NCBI GenBank assembly: GCA_963642885.1
Contig: CAVIJI010000008.1
Location: 15,520 to 79,519 of the forward strand
Origin: UMGS1696 sp963642885
GTDB taxonomy: Bacteria > Bacillota > Clostridia > Oscillospirales > CAG-272
Direction: 5' to 3'
DNA: 64,000 nt
The notes under the pieces were generated by a model. That model worked only from the letters and a program-made list of their open reading frames with translations, was not told where the DNA came from and searched no databases. Made by a program: the position numbers and the translations under genes. Numbering within the stretch: the stretch's first letter is position 1; every line of letters begins with the position of its first letter. This document shows positions 43,258 to 50,999 of the stretch, piece by piece.

Positions 43258-43323
43258 ATTTTCTGAAATTTTGATAAAATCATTCGAATTTATCACTTAA
43301 TCACATTAACTCGGAGTAATTCT

Positions 43324-44538
43324 ATGAAATATACCGCTGATGAAGTTTTTGATTATATCGAACAGGAAGACGTAAGCTTTGTTCGCCTTGCATTCTGTGA
43401 TGTTCACGGCAGACAAAAAAATGTTTCCGTTATGCCGCATGAACTGAAGCGTGCCTTCGAATACGGTGTTTCATTTGACGCCACGGCTATTAACGGCTTT
43501 ACATTTGATTCTAACGGAAAATCCGACCTCCTTCTTTTCCCGATTCCTTCGACATTGAACGTACTTCCGTGGAGACCTTCTCACGGTAAGGTTGTAAGAA
43601 TGTTCTGTAATATAAAATATCCCGACGGCAGAATGTTCGAAAAAAACTCTCGTGCTGTACTGGAAAACGCTATATCCGAAGCAAAAGAAATGGGAATTAC
43701 AGTCAAAATCGGATCCGAATATGAATTTTACCTTTTCAAAACCGATGAAGACGGAAATCCGACAAAAATACCGTTTGACAAAGCGGGGTATATGGATGTA
43801 GCCCCCGAGGATAAGGGAGAAAACGTACGCCGTGAAATATGTCTCACATTAATCGATATGGATATACAGCCCGAATGCTCTCACCATGAAGAAGGGCCCG
43901 GTCAAAACGAAATCGACTTCCGTTACAGTGACGCTATGACAGCCGCAGACAATGCGATGAATTTCATCACCGTTGTTAAAGCTACGGCAACACACAACGG
44001 TTTGTACGCGGATTTTTCTCCAAAGCCACTTTCCGATAAACCGGGTAACGGACTCCACATAAATATGTCAATCTCATCGGACAGCGGAATTGATTACAGT
44101 GATTATTTCATAGCGGGTATATTGGACCACATATATGACATGAGTTTGATTCTCAACCCATGCGAGGAGTCTTACGCAAGACTCGGAAAGCTGAAAGCAC
44201 CGAAATATATAAGCTGGGCTGCCGAAAACCGTTCTCAATTAATCAGAATTCCCGCGGCTTCAGGTGAATTCAAAAGATTCGAGCTTCGCTCACCCGACCC
44301 CATGGCAAATCCGTATCTCGCTTATGCCGTATTGATTTATGCCGGATTAGACGGTATCAGGAGAAAGCTTAACTTATCTAAGCCATCGGATATCGATCTT
44401 TATTCAGCGGACAACGATACGCTATCCGAATTTAAAAAACTTCCCGAAACATATACCGAAGCGGTCAATGCCGCTCTTTCAAGCGACTTTATTTCATCAA
44501 TACTTCCATTTGACGTTCGCTCTCTCATAAACAGATAA
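43324..44538 (+). CDS. glnA: Glutamine synthetase, type I-like (short)
   Basis: This 404-aa protein belongs to the GSI fold. An N-terminal beta-grasp part with RLAFCDVHGRQKNVSV precedes the catalytic part with KIGSEYEFYLF, HHEEGPGQNEIDFRY, KPGNGLHINMS, ENRSQLIRIP and RFELRSPDPMANPYLAYA. It is shorter than standard GlnA (about 440 aa) and ends soon after the catalytic barrel. No adenylylation-loop tyrosine motif was recognised, as is usual in Firmicutes. It may be a true synthetase or a glutamine synthetase-like enzyme. It is co-transcribed with the ANTAR regulator 10 bp downstream. Confidence 0.88.
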   Translation: MKYTADEVFDYIEQEDVSFVRLAFCDVHGRQKNVSVMPHELKRAFEYGVSFDATAINGFTFDSNGKSDLLLFPIPSTLNVLPWRPSHGKVVRMFCNIKYPDGRMFEKNSRAVLENAISEAKEMGITVKIGSEYEFYLFKTDEDGNPTKIPFDKAGYMDVAPEDKGENVRREICLTLIDMDIQPECSHHEEGPGQNEIDFRYSDAMTAADNAMNFITVVKATATHNGLYADFSPKPLSDKPGNGLHINMSISSDSGIDYSDYFIAGILDHIYDMSLILNPCEESYARLGKLKAPKYISWAAENRSQLIRIPAASGEFKRFELRSPDPMANPYLAYAVLIYAGLDGIRRKLNLSKPSDIDLYSADNDTLSEFKKLPETYTEAVNAALSSDFISSILPFDVRSLINR

Positions 44539-44548
44539 GGAGGCAAAA

Positions 44549-45139
44549 ATGCTTGAAGAAACGTCTCCTTATCGTGTATTGATTGTATCAGACACAGATA
44601 AAGTCTCCGATTATATAACGGATTTGCTTCCGAAACGTGAGTTTTCGCCAATACTTCGGGCAAGCAGTGCAGGCGATGCAAAGCGCATGCTTCTATCATC
44701 GGAATGTGATATTGTGATAATCAACTCTCCCTTACCGGACGAATTCGGCACTGAGCTGGCTATTGATATTTCGGAGGATCTGTCAAAAACAGCGGTAATG
44801 CTTCTCGTAAAAAGTGACAGCTACGATGCTGTTTCGTACAAAGTAGAAAAGAGCGGTGTTCTCACATTGCCTAAGCCGAATACCAAACAAAATATATATG
44901 CGTCAGTGCGGCTTCTCGCGGCGATGAGCATGAAATTAAATCAACTTGAGAAAAAAAATCGTTCTCTGCAGGATAAAATGACCGATATTCGTACTGTCAA
45001 CAGAGCTAAATGGCTTCTTATAGAGAATCTGAACATGACGGAAAAGGAAGCACATTATTATATCGAAAAGCAGGCTATGGATATGCGAATGACACGCCGC
45101 GACGTTGCTTTCGGAATAATCCGTACATACGATAAATAA
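44549..45139 (+). CDS. ANTAR-domain response regulator (RNA-binding antiterminator)
   Basis: The 196-aa protein has an N-terminal receiver-like domain (about 1-125; YRVLIVSDTD...CDIVIINSPLPDEFG...VMLLVKS). A coiled-coil linker follows (about 125-150; KLNQLEKKNRSLQDKMTD). The C-terminal ANTAR three-helix domain (about 150-192) contains RAKWLLIENLNMTEKEAHYYI and MRMTRRDVAFGII. ANTAR proteins bind paired hexaloop hairpins in nascent RNA and block terminators, often in nitrogen genes. The usual phospho-Asp of the receiver is not obvious. The glnN leader is the likely target, by proximity and by its hexaloop hairpin. AAGGAGG precedes the ATG. Confidence 0.93.
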   Translation: MLEETSPYRVLIVSDTDKVSDYITDLLPKREFSPILRASSAGDAKRMLLSSECDIVIINSPLPDEFGTELAIDISEDLSKTAVMLLVKSDSYDAVSYKVEKSGVLTLPKPNTKQNIYASVRLLAAMSMKLNQLEKKNRSLQDKMTDIRTVNRAKWLLIENLNMTEKEAHYYIEKQAMDMRMTRRDVAFGIIRTYDK

Positions 45140-45198
45140 AACAAAACCATCGTTTTTAACCGTAAAAATAACTCGGTTAAATCGCGATGGTTTTGTTT
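45139..45198. terminator. Bidirectional terminator between ANTAR gene and small membrane protein
   Basis: AAACAAAACCATCG pairs with CGATGGTTTTGTTT, with a second inner stem TTAACCG/CGGTTAA. A- and T-runs on either side allow termination of both convergent transcripts. Confidence 0.93.
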
Positions 45199-45208
45199 TA
45201 TGGATTTT

Positions 45209-45376
45209 TTACAGCACAATCAAAAGAATGGAGACCACGGAAATCAGTGCACCGACAACCGATGTTATCGTGTAGATTTTCTTTGATTCCTTATCATCCT
45301 TTTCTTTCGCGAGATAATAAAGTCCTGCTCCGAGAATAAGTACCCCGATGATAAGTCCGATGATTTTTACAGCCAT
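45209..45376 (-). CDS. Small two-helix membrane protein coupled to the metal ATPase
   Basis: The product has 55 aa starting MAVKIIGLIIGVLILGAG. It has two hydrophobic segments (about 3-22 and 36-55) joined by a charged loop AKEKDDKESKK. The start is the ATG at 45374-45376, two bases beyond the ATPase stop, with GGAGG at 45389-45393 inside the ATPase end, so translation is coupled. I do not recognise the family. Position alone suggests an accessory subunit or regulator of the P-type ATPase. A strong terminator follows. Confidence 0.72.
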   Translation of the reverse strand: MAVKIIGLIIGVLILGAGLYYLAKEKDDKESKKIYTITSVVGALISVVSILLIVL

Positions 45377-45378
45377 AT

Positions 45379-47250
45379 TTATTTTTTCCTCCATGTTAAT
45401 AAAAATGCAGAATTGGTAATTACAAGAACAGAACCTGCGTTGTGTACAAGAGCCCCTACAACGGGATTCAGTGTGCCGACAATAGCCAATGCTATTGCGA
45501 TAAAGTTCAATGTCATGGAAAACGTCATGTTGAGCTTGATAACAGTCATCATCCGTTTTGAGAGTGCAACAAGATGCGGAAGTTCTTTAACCTCATCGTC
45601 AACCAAAGCAATATCTGCGGCATCAACCGCAATATCACTGCCCACACCGCCCATGGCAATACCGATATCCGCTTTTTTGAGTGCGGGAGCATCGTTAATA
45701 CCATCGCCGATCATACAGACTGACATATCTTTGTTTTGATATTCACCGATATATTTCAGTTTATCTTCAGGCAAACAATTTGCACGTACTTCTTTAATGT
45801 GTAGATTTTCGGCTATATTTTTCGCCGCATTTTCGTTGTCACCCGTTAAAAGTACAGGCTGAATTCCCAGATTCGATAACGATTCAATGGTTTGGGCACT
45901 TTCTTTACGCAAGGTATCCGATAATGCGATAAATCCTGCGAATACACCGTCTATGGCAATATATGTTACGGTACAACCCTTTGCTATATACGATTCGGCG
46001 TCATGATTTTTCTCGAATACGATGCCGTTTTCGGAAAGCAATTCTCTGTTTCCGGCTAAAACATCTTTTCCGTCAACTCGCGCACAAACTCCCCTTCCGG
46101 GTATCATTTTAAAATTATCAGCCTGACTCAGTGCTGCTCCGCTTTTTTTATAACAGTTGACAATAGCTTTTCCGAGAGGATGCTCGGATAACTGCTCTGC
46201 CGAAGCTGCCGATTTGTATATGTCATCCTTGCCTATCTCTTTAACAACACTTACAACGCCGACAACCTCGGGTGTTCCGTAGGTTAATGTGCCCGTCTTG
46301 TCAAATGCGATTACTTTGGCTTTTGATAACCTCTCGAGAGCATCGCCTTCCCGCACGAGAAAACCGTGCTTTGTAGCATTTCCGATAGCAGCCATTATGG
46401 CGGTCGGTGTAGCCAAAACCAATGCACAAGGGCAGAACACGACCAATATTGTAACCGCACGGATAATTTTACCTGTAAATAGCCATGTTAATCCCGCGGC
46501 GGAAAGAGCGAATACAACTATCCATGTTGCCCAGCTGTCTGCCAAACCGACTATCTTAGCCTTACCCGCATCGGCAGACTGTACCAAACGAATCATTCTT
46601 TGGATAGAACTGTCTTCTCCTACTTTTGTCGCTTCCATTTCAAAAGCTCCGAATTGGTTAACAGTACCGCTTGATACACTATCTCCGACGGATTTATCTA
46701 CGGGAAGTGATTCTCCTGTCATTACAGCCTGATTGATTGATGTCTGACCGGAAATAATAACACCGTCGACGGGAACTCCCTCACCCGGTAAAACACGAAT
46801 ACGATCCCCTACCGCTACATTTTCGGCGGGAATAATATTTTCCGTACCGTCTTTGATTACTCTTGCAGTTTGAGGTGTCAGGTGTACCAGCTTTTCGATG
46901 CCCGCTCTTGCTCTCGCAACTGTCAATTCCTCAAGCAAAGCTCCGAGCTGCATGATAAACGCCACTTCACCTGCGGCAAAATCCTCACCGATGCAAACAG
47001 ATGCTATCAACGCAAGAGATACAAGCACATCCGCTTTGATATCGAACGCCGTTATCAAGCCGATAATCGCCTCTAAAATTATAGGAACTCCACATAAAAT
47101 TATGGCAACCCATGCCATATCAAACGGGAACGGCTGAAACTTTAACAGACTGCAAACAACCGCTATGCCCGATATCACAAGTAAGGTTATATCCTTCTTA
47201 ATTCCACCGAGACTCAGTAGATCCTGAAGTTTTTCCATTGCGCGTTTCAT
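45379..47250 (-). CDS. Heavy-metal P1B-type ATPase, no N-terminal metal domain
   Basis: This 623-aa pump exports a soft metal, most likely Cu(I). The transmembrane CPC motif is at 273-275 (VFCPCALVLATPTA). The phosphorylated Asp317 is in DKTGTLT. TGES is in VMTGESLPVD, the nucleotide-domain HP in SEHPLG, and GDGINDAPAL is the hinge. The last helices read LVHNAGSVLVITNS, which is not the classical copper YN/MSxS set, so zinc, cadmium or another metal stays possible. No HMA domain precedes helix 1. CsoR-like boxes flank its promoter, and csoR lies upstream, supporting copper. AGGAGG precedes the ATG. Confidence 0.93.
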   Translation of the reverse strand: MKRAMEKLQDLLSLGGIKKDITLLVISGIAVVCSLLKFQPFPFDMAWVAIILCGVPIILEAIIGLITAFDIKADVLVSLALIASVCIGEDFAAGEVAFIMQLGALLEELTVARARAGIEKLVHLTPQTARVIKDGTENIIPAENVAVGDRIRVLPGEGVPVDGVIISGQTSINQAVMTGESLPVDKSVGDSVSSGTVNQFGAFEMEATKVGEDSSIQRMIRLVQSADAGKAKIVGLADSWATWIVVFALSAAGLTWLFTGKIIRAVTILVVFCPCALVLATPTAIMAAIGNATKHGFLVREGDALERLSKAKVIAFDKTGTLTYGTPEVVGVVSVVKEIGKDDIYKSAASAEQLSEHPLGKAIVNCYKKSGAALSQADNFKMIPGRGVCARVDGKDVLAGNRELLSENGIVFEKNHDAESYIAKGCTVTYIAIDGVFAGFIALSDTLRKESAQTIESLSNLGIQPVLLTGDNENAAKNIAENLHIKEVRANCLPEDKLKYIGEYQNKDMSVCMIGDGINDAPALKKADIGIAMGGVGSDIAVDAADIALVDDEVKELPHLVALSKRMMTVIKLNMTFSMTLNFIAIALAIVGTLNPVVGALVHNAGSVLVITNSAFLLTWRKK

Positions 47251-47263
47251 TTACATCCTCCTT

Positions 47264-47314
47264 ATACCTTATGGGGTATGTGTATATTATACTTATAGGG
47301 GTATATGTTGTCAA
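47264..47314 (-). promoter_or_regulatory. Promoter of the P-type ATPase with two CsoR-like boxes
   Basis: On the minus strand TTGACA (47309-47314) and TATAAT (47286-47291) are spaced by 17 bp. One G4-type box, TTATAGGGGTATAT (47293-47306), lies between them. A second, ATACCTTATGGGGTAT (47264-47279), lies after the start point. Both resemble CsoR operators. Confidence 0.82.
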
Positions 47315-47324
47315 TGGTGAAAAT

Positions 47325-47356
47325 AAAAAAATCAGTCGCTCGGACTGATTTTTTTA
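47325..47356 (-). terminator. Terminator of csoR
   Basis: AATCAGTC-gctcg-GACTGATT has A/T-runs on both sides. It separates csoR from the ATPase, which therefore has its own promoter. Confidence 0.9.
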
Positions 47357-47357
47357 T

Positions 47358-47633
47358 TTATTGCATATTGGCGAATCTTTCTACGGCCTTGGTAAAGCTC
47401 TCTATGGTTTTATCCGCATCCCCGTGCTCTATACCATCACGGACACAATGCTTTATATGTCCCTCGAGAACTACTTTACCGCATCCGTTCAAAGCGGATT
47501 TAGCCGCGTTAATCTGTGCCAGTACATCTTCACAAGGCACATCTTCATCAACCATTCTCTCTATAGCTTGTACCTGACCTATAATTTTTTTTAATCTGCG
47601 ATGCAGATTTTCCGCATCCATGCATTGCTTCAT
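47358..47633 (-). CDS. csoR: Copper-sensing transcriptional repressor CsoR
   Basis: This 91-aa all-helical DUF156/CsoR repressor carries the copper ligand set Cys34, His59 and Cys63. The spacings (25 and 4) are identical to those of M. tuberculosis CsoR (36-61-65). The N-terminal HRRLKKIIGQVQAIERMV helix is typical. The C-x-H-x-C pattern fits Cu(I) rather than the formaldehyde (FrmR) or nickel (RcnR) sensors. Its promoter and the ATPase promoter both hold matching G4 boxes. GGAG lies upstream of the ATG; an alternative start at Met5 is possible. Confidence 0.93.
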   Translation of the reverse strand: MKQCMDAENLHRRLKKIIGQVQAIERMVDEDVPCEDVLAQINAAKSALNGCGKVVLEGHIKHCVRDGIEHGDADKTIESFTKAVERFANMQ

Positions 47634-47648
47634 ACTTTATCATCTCCG

Positions 47649-47698
47649 TACTGTAAGGGGTATATGTACATTATAATACCGATTGCGGAAAAAGTCAA
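47649..47698 (-). promoter_or_regulatory. Promoter of csoR with CsoR-like box
   Basis: On the minus strand TTGACT (47693-47698) and TATAAT (47670-47675) are spaced by 17 bp. A box TACTGTAAGGGGTATAT (47649-47665) follows the start point, similar to those at the ATPase promoter, implying autoregulation. Confidence 0.8.
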
Positions 47699-47743
47699 TA
47701 CATCTTCGTACCTGCGAACTGTACGATAATTACACGTGCCTGC

Positions 47744-48415
47744 TCAGTCATCCTCAAATTTCCTCAAGCCTGCTACCTCGGAAACAGGCAACGAGAAACA
47801 TATAGCTCCCGCACTCGTGTTTGTACCTGCGTTTTTGTTAATAGCACGCATTATTTCAGATTTTTTGTCGGCAGACGAAACAATGTAAATCATATCCTTT
47901 TCTTCAGCGAGAGAAACTCCGAAAAACTTTTCCGTTTTTGTTTTTCCGGTTCCTTTAGCATGCAGAACGGTACCTCCCGTTGCCCCCGCCGAACGAGCCG
48001 CATCCATTACCATATCAGAGTAACCTTCATTCAGAACCACAATTATCAACTCATATTCAAATTCCATGACCGGCTTTGATTCTCCGAGCCTTAGCCCATC
48101 TGCTAAATACTCGAGAGTTTTTCCTCCTCCTACTGATTTCATCGGTATCGACATCATAATCCCGTTTCCGGGTATATCTATATACATCTTTTTCTTAGCG
48201 GTTTTTATCAGCTTTTTGGTTGATTCTGCATCCGCGACGGTACTTATTATCGCCTTTTCGGTTGTCTCCAGTCCGTAAATGGCAAGATTTTCCGAAGTTG
48301 CCGTTCCCTTGCCGAGATTAGTAAGTACCATTGACAGTGACAATTCGTGATGTATATCAAGCAATGCAGCTGCCTTGGAGCGATCGGTTATAGTAATAAC
48401 ATAATACAATTCCAT
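47744..48415 (-). CDS. Tandem PII-like regulatory protein
   Basis: This 223-aa protein is made of two ferredoxin-like halves of about 105-115 residues. The first is MELYYVITITDRSKAAALLD...TVADAESTKKLIKTAKKKMYID. The second is MEFEYELIIVVLNEGYSDMVMDAARSAGATGGTVLHAKGTG, typical of the PII trimer fold. The T-loop uridylylation Tyr of GlnB is not evident. The start is ATG 48413-48415, with GAGGAGGG upstream. The open frame to 48613 overlaps the DUF1538 gene and is not used. It probably binds a nucleotide or small ligand and regulates the membrane protein encoded 11 bp upstream. This pairing with DUF1538 is known from genome context; the function is not. Confidence 0.85.
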   Translation of the reverse strand: MELYYVITITDRSKAAALLDIHHELSLSMVLTNLGKGTATSENLAIYGLETTEKAIISTVADAESTKKLIKTAKKKMYIDIPGNGIMMSIPMKSVGGGKTLEYLADGLRLGESKPVMEFEYELIIVVLNEGYSDMVMDAARSAGATGGTVLHAKGTGKTKTEKFFGVSLAEEKDMIYIVSSADKKSEIMRAINKNAGTNTSAGAICFSLPVSEVAGLRKFEDD

Positions 48416-48426
48416 AATTGCCCTCC

Positions 48427-49950
48427 TCAATTCTTCCAAAGCTCGATAATTTCGTCGTCGGCAAATTCGGGAAGCGGTGCTTCTGCTTCGACCTTCTTCG
48501 ACTTGAAGACGTAAATCGCACCCATAACCTGTACTGTAATCAGAGGCATCATCGCAACCATAGCTACTATGCCGAATGCATCCGTCATAATATTTCCTCC
48601 GATTGCGGAACAAGCACCCATGGCAAACGGAAGCATGAATGTAGCGGTGAGAGGTCCCGACGCAACACCACCCGAGTCAAAGGCTATAGCGGTAAATGTC
48701 GGCGGGACGAAGAAACTCAAAGCAAGCGCTATAATATATCCCGGAAGCATAAACCACATTATCGAAATTCCGGTTATGACTCTGATCATCGCCAAGCCCA
48801 TTGCGGCTGAAATTGCTATTGAAAGGCTCAAACCCATAGCTTTTGCCGATATAGCACCCGCACTTAATTCCTCAACCTGCTTATTCAGTACATGAACCGC
48901 AGGTTCGGCATTTATTATAAACCAACCCATCAGCATAGCGAGCGGAATAAGTACAAGCTTAAGACTACGTTCCACAAGTATCTGACCGAGTACATAACCG
49001 AGAGACGAAAATCCTACATTAACTCCGGTCAGAAACAAAACAAGTCCTATATAAGTATACACTATACCGATAATTATCTTTATCAGCGGACGTTTTTTTA
49101 ATTTGAGTGAAAAAATCTGGTATATTATGAAAAATACAAATATCGGCAGGAGAGCGAATGCCACTTCCCCGAGATAATCCGGAAGCTCGAGCAAATATTC
49201 CCGACCCAACTCAACCGAATCCGCATAGCTTTTGACCAATGTCGAAACCGATGCCTCGGCACCGTCATTATATATGAAGCTCAGGATAAGCACTGCCAGT
49301 ATAGGTCCGATAGAACACAGTGCAATCAATCCGAAGCTGTCCGATTTTGCGTTTTCGTCACTTCGAATGGATGCCACACCCACACCGAGCGCCATAATAA
49401 ACGGAACTGTTATCGGTCCTGTTGTAACACCGCCCGAGTCGAAAGCTACTGACAGAAAACCTTTATCCGCAAACAGCGCCAACAGAAACAGCACGGCATA
49501 AAAAGCTACCAGCAGCCATTTCAACGAGATTGCGAAAAGTATTCTGAACATACTGACAAGAAGGAACAAACCTACACCGACCGATACGGTCATTATGAGG
49601 ACCGTCTTATCTATCGCGGGAGCATACGTAGCAAGAACCTGCAAATCCGGTTCGGCAAGTGTGATAATAAAACCGAGGACAAAGCTGAGTACTAATATAA
49701 ATCCCAGATTCCTTGATTTTGTCATTTTCGCTCCGACCAGATTACCCATTTGCGTCATAGACACATCGGAGCCTATATTAAATAAGCTCATTCCGATGAT
49801 AATCATAACCGAGCCGATCAGAAACGATAGCATAAGTCCGCTTTCGATAGGGATAAAAAACAGACAAAGCACTGCTACAATCAGTGTAATCGGCAGCACC
49901 GACGCGACTGACTCACGCACCTTTTCCTTAAATAAGTCTTTGGGGAGCAA
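48427..49950 (-). CDS. DUF1538 membrane protein, probable transporter
   Basis: The 507-aa protein is very hydrophobic, with about 12 helices arranged as two related halves. Each half has a PDL/PAVHVL segment and an AFDSGGV(A/T)xGP motif (near residues 170 and 413). The repeat of FDSGGVxxGP in both halves is typical of inverted-repeat transporters. The substrate is unknown. The start is a TTG at 49948-49950, with AGGAGG seven bases upstream. An ATG seven bases further upstream is out of frame and closes early. It lies between TSUP and PII-like genes, so PII-like control of transport is a reasonable inference. Confidence 0.85.
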   Translation of the reverse strand: MLPKDLFKEKVRESVASVLPITLIVAVLCLFFIPIESGLMLSFLIGSVMIIIGMSLFNIGSDVSMTQMGNLVGAKMTKSRNLGFILVLSFVLGFIITLAEPDLQVLATYAPAIDKTVLIMTVSVGVGLFLLVSMFRILFAISLKWLLVAFYAVLFLLALFADKGFLSVAFDSGGVTTGPITVPFIMALGVGVASIRSDENAKSDSFGLIALCSIGPILAVLILSFIYNDGAEASVSTLVKSYADSVELGREYLLELPDYLGEVAFALLPIFVFFIIYQIFSLKLKKRPLIKIIIGIVYTYIGLVLFLTGVNVGFSSLGYVLGQILVERSLKLVLIPLAMLMGWFIINAEPAVHVLNKQVEELSAGAISAKAMGLSLSIAISAAMGLAMIRVITGISIMWFMLPGYIIALALSFFVPPTFTAIAFDSGGVASGPLTATFMLPFAMGACSAIGGNIMTDAFGIVAMVAMMPLITVQVMGAIYVFKSKKVEAEAPLPEFADDEIIELWKN

Positions 49951-49998
49951 AACATTACCTCCTTTTTTATAAAAACGCCGTTTAAATACGGATTATTA

Positions 49999-50775
49999 TC
50001 AATTAATCGATTCGAAAATAAAAATGACTATTCCGAGAATAACAAGCACAACACCCGTGTATCTGTTAAGTGCCTTTGCCTCCGCATTATTCGCAATAAG
50101 CGCGGCTATTCTCGCCCAAACAAACGTAAATGCTATAGACAATACAAGAACGAATATATCGGGAGTATTGCCTATTACGAAGTGAGATACGGCACCCGTC
50201 AGTGCGGTAAACGTCATGATAAAAACGCTTGTACCTACTGCGGTTTTCAATTCGTAGCCGAGTACGCTCGTCAGAATCAAAAGCATCATCATTCCGCCGC
50301 CCGCTCCGATAAATCCGCAAATAAAACCGATAACCACACCACAAACAATCGACTGTACTATGCGTTTTCTCGCCGAAACCGCGGCCATACTCTCCTTTGT
50401 TGTCATCACAGGTTTTACTATGAACTTAACGCCGAGTAAAAATGTCATGAAAACGGAAAAGTTGCCCATAGCAGTCGACGGCACGAGTTTAGACACGTAG
50501 CTTCCGATAACCGTAAACAAAAGAACCGCAGTCATCATAACCGTACCGTTCTTTATATCCAAATTTTTGTTTTTCCCGTATGTATAAGCCGAGACCGCAC
50601 TTGCGAGAACATCGGAGGCAAGCGCAATTCCAACCGCCGTATACGGCTCGATATTTAAAAACGTGACAAGCATCGGTGTTATCACAGCCGCCGCGCTCAT
50701 TCCCGCAAAGCCTGTTCCGAGTCCCGCTCCCATTCCCGCAAAAAAAGTTACGAGAATTATTTTTATTATTTCCAA
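49999..50775 (-). CDS. TSUP-family permease (TauE/SafE-like)
   Basis: The 258-aa protein has about eight hydrophobic helices with the family patterns GMGAGLGTGFAGMSAAAVITPML and GFICGFIGAGGGMMMLLILTSVLGYELKTAVGTSV. TSUP proteins carry small sulfur or organic anions such as sulfite, sulfoacetate or taurine-derived compounds. The start is uncertain: TTG at 50775 is chosen because a TATAAT on the minus strand at 50812-50817 would start transcription about 50805, and a GGGG lies upstream. The gene is 48 bp upstream of DUF1538 and may be in the same operon. Confidence 0.8.
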   Translation of the reverse strand: MEIIKIILVTFFAGMGAGLGTGFAGMSAAAVITPMLVTFLNIEPYTAVGIALASDVLASAVSAYTYGKNKNLDIKNGTVMMTAVLLFTVIGSYVSKLVPSTAMGNFSVFMTFLLGVKFIVKPVMTTKESMAAVSARKRIVQSIVCGVVIGFICGFIGAGGGMMMLLILTSVLGYELKTAVGTSVFIMTFTALTGAVSHFVIGNTPDIFVLVLSIAFTFVWARIAALIANNAEAKALNRYTGVVLVILGIVIFIFESIN

Positions 50776-50940
50776 ATATATGCCCCGAAAAATATTATTC
50801 ACTATAGAACCATTATACCATAATGACACGTGCAAAAAATGTAAATTGTGTAAATTATAAGTTCTATTTTCCCTTTTGTAAAGCAATATCCCTGCGCTTG
50901 GGAAACAGCACCGAAATGTAATGGAAAAACTTAAATGATA

Positions 50941-50969
50941 TTGATTTGTCGTATGTTTTGATATATAAT
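50941..50969 (+). promoter_or_regulatory. Promoter of the orphan glycosidase-like gene
   Basis: TTGATT (50941-50946) and TATAAT (50964-50969) are spaced by 17 bp, leaving a leader of about 25 bases. Confidence 0.82.
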
Positions 50970-50999
50970 AATCACATAAAACCCGACACGGAGGTCAAA

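Noticed and set aside
48416..48613. 66-residue N-terminal extension of the PII-like protein
   Set aside because: It overlaps the DUF1538 gene, is Arg/Cys/Tyr-rich, and the PII fold starts at 48415 behind a good ribosome site.
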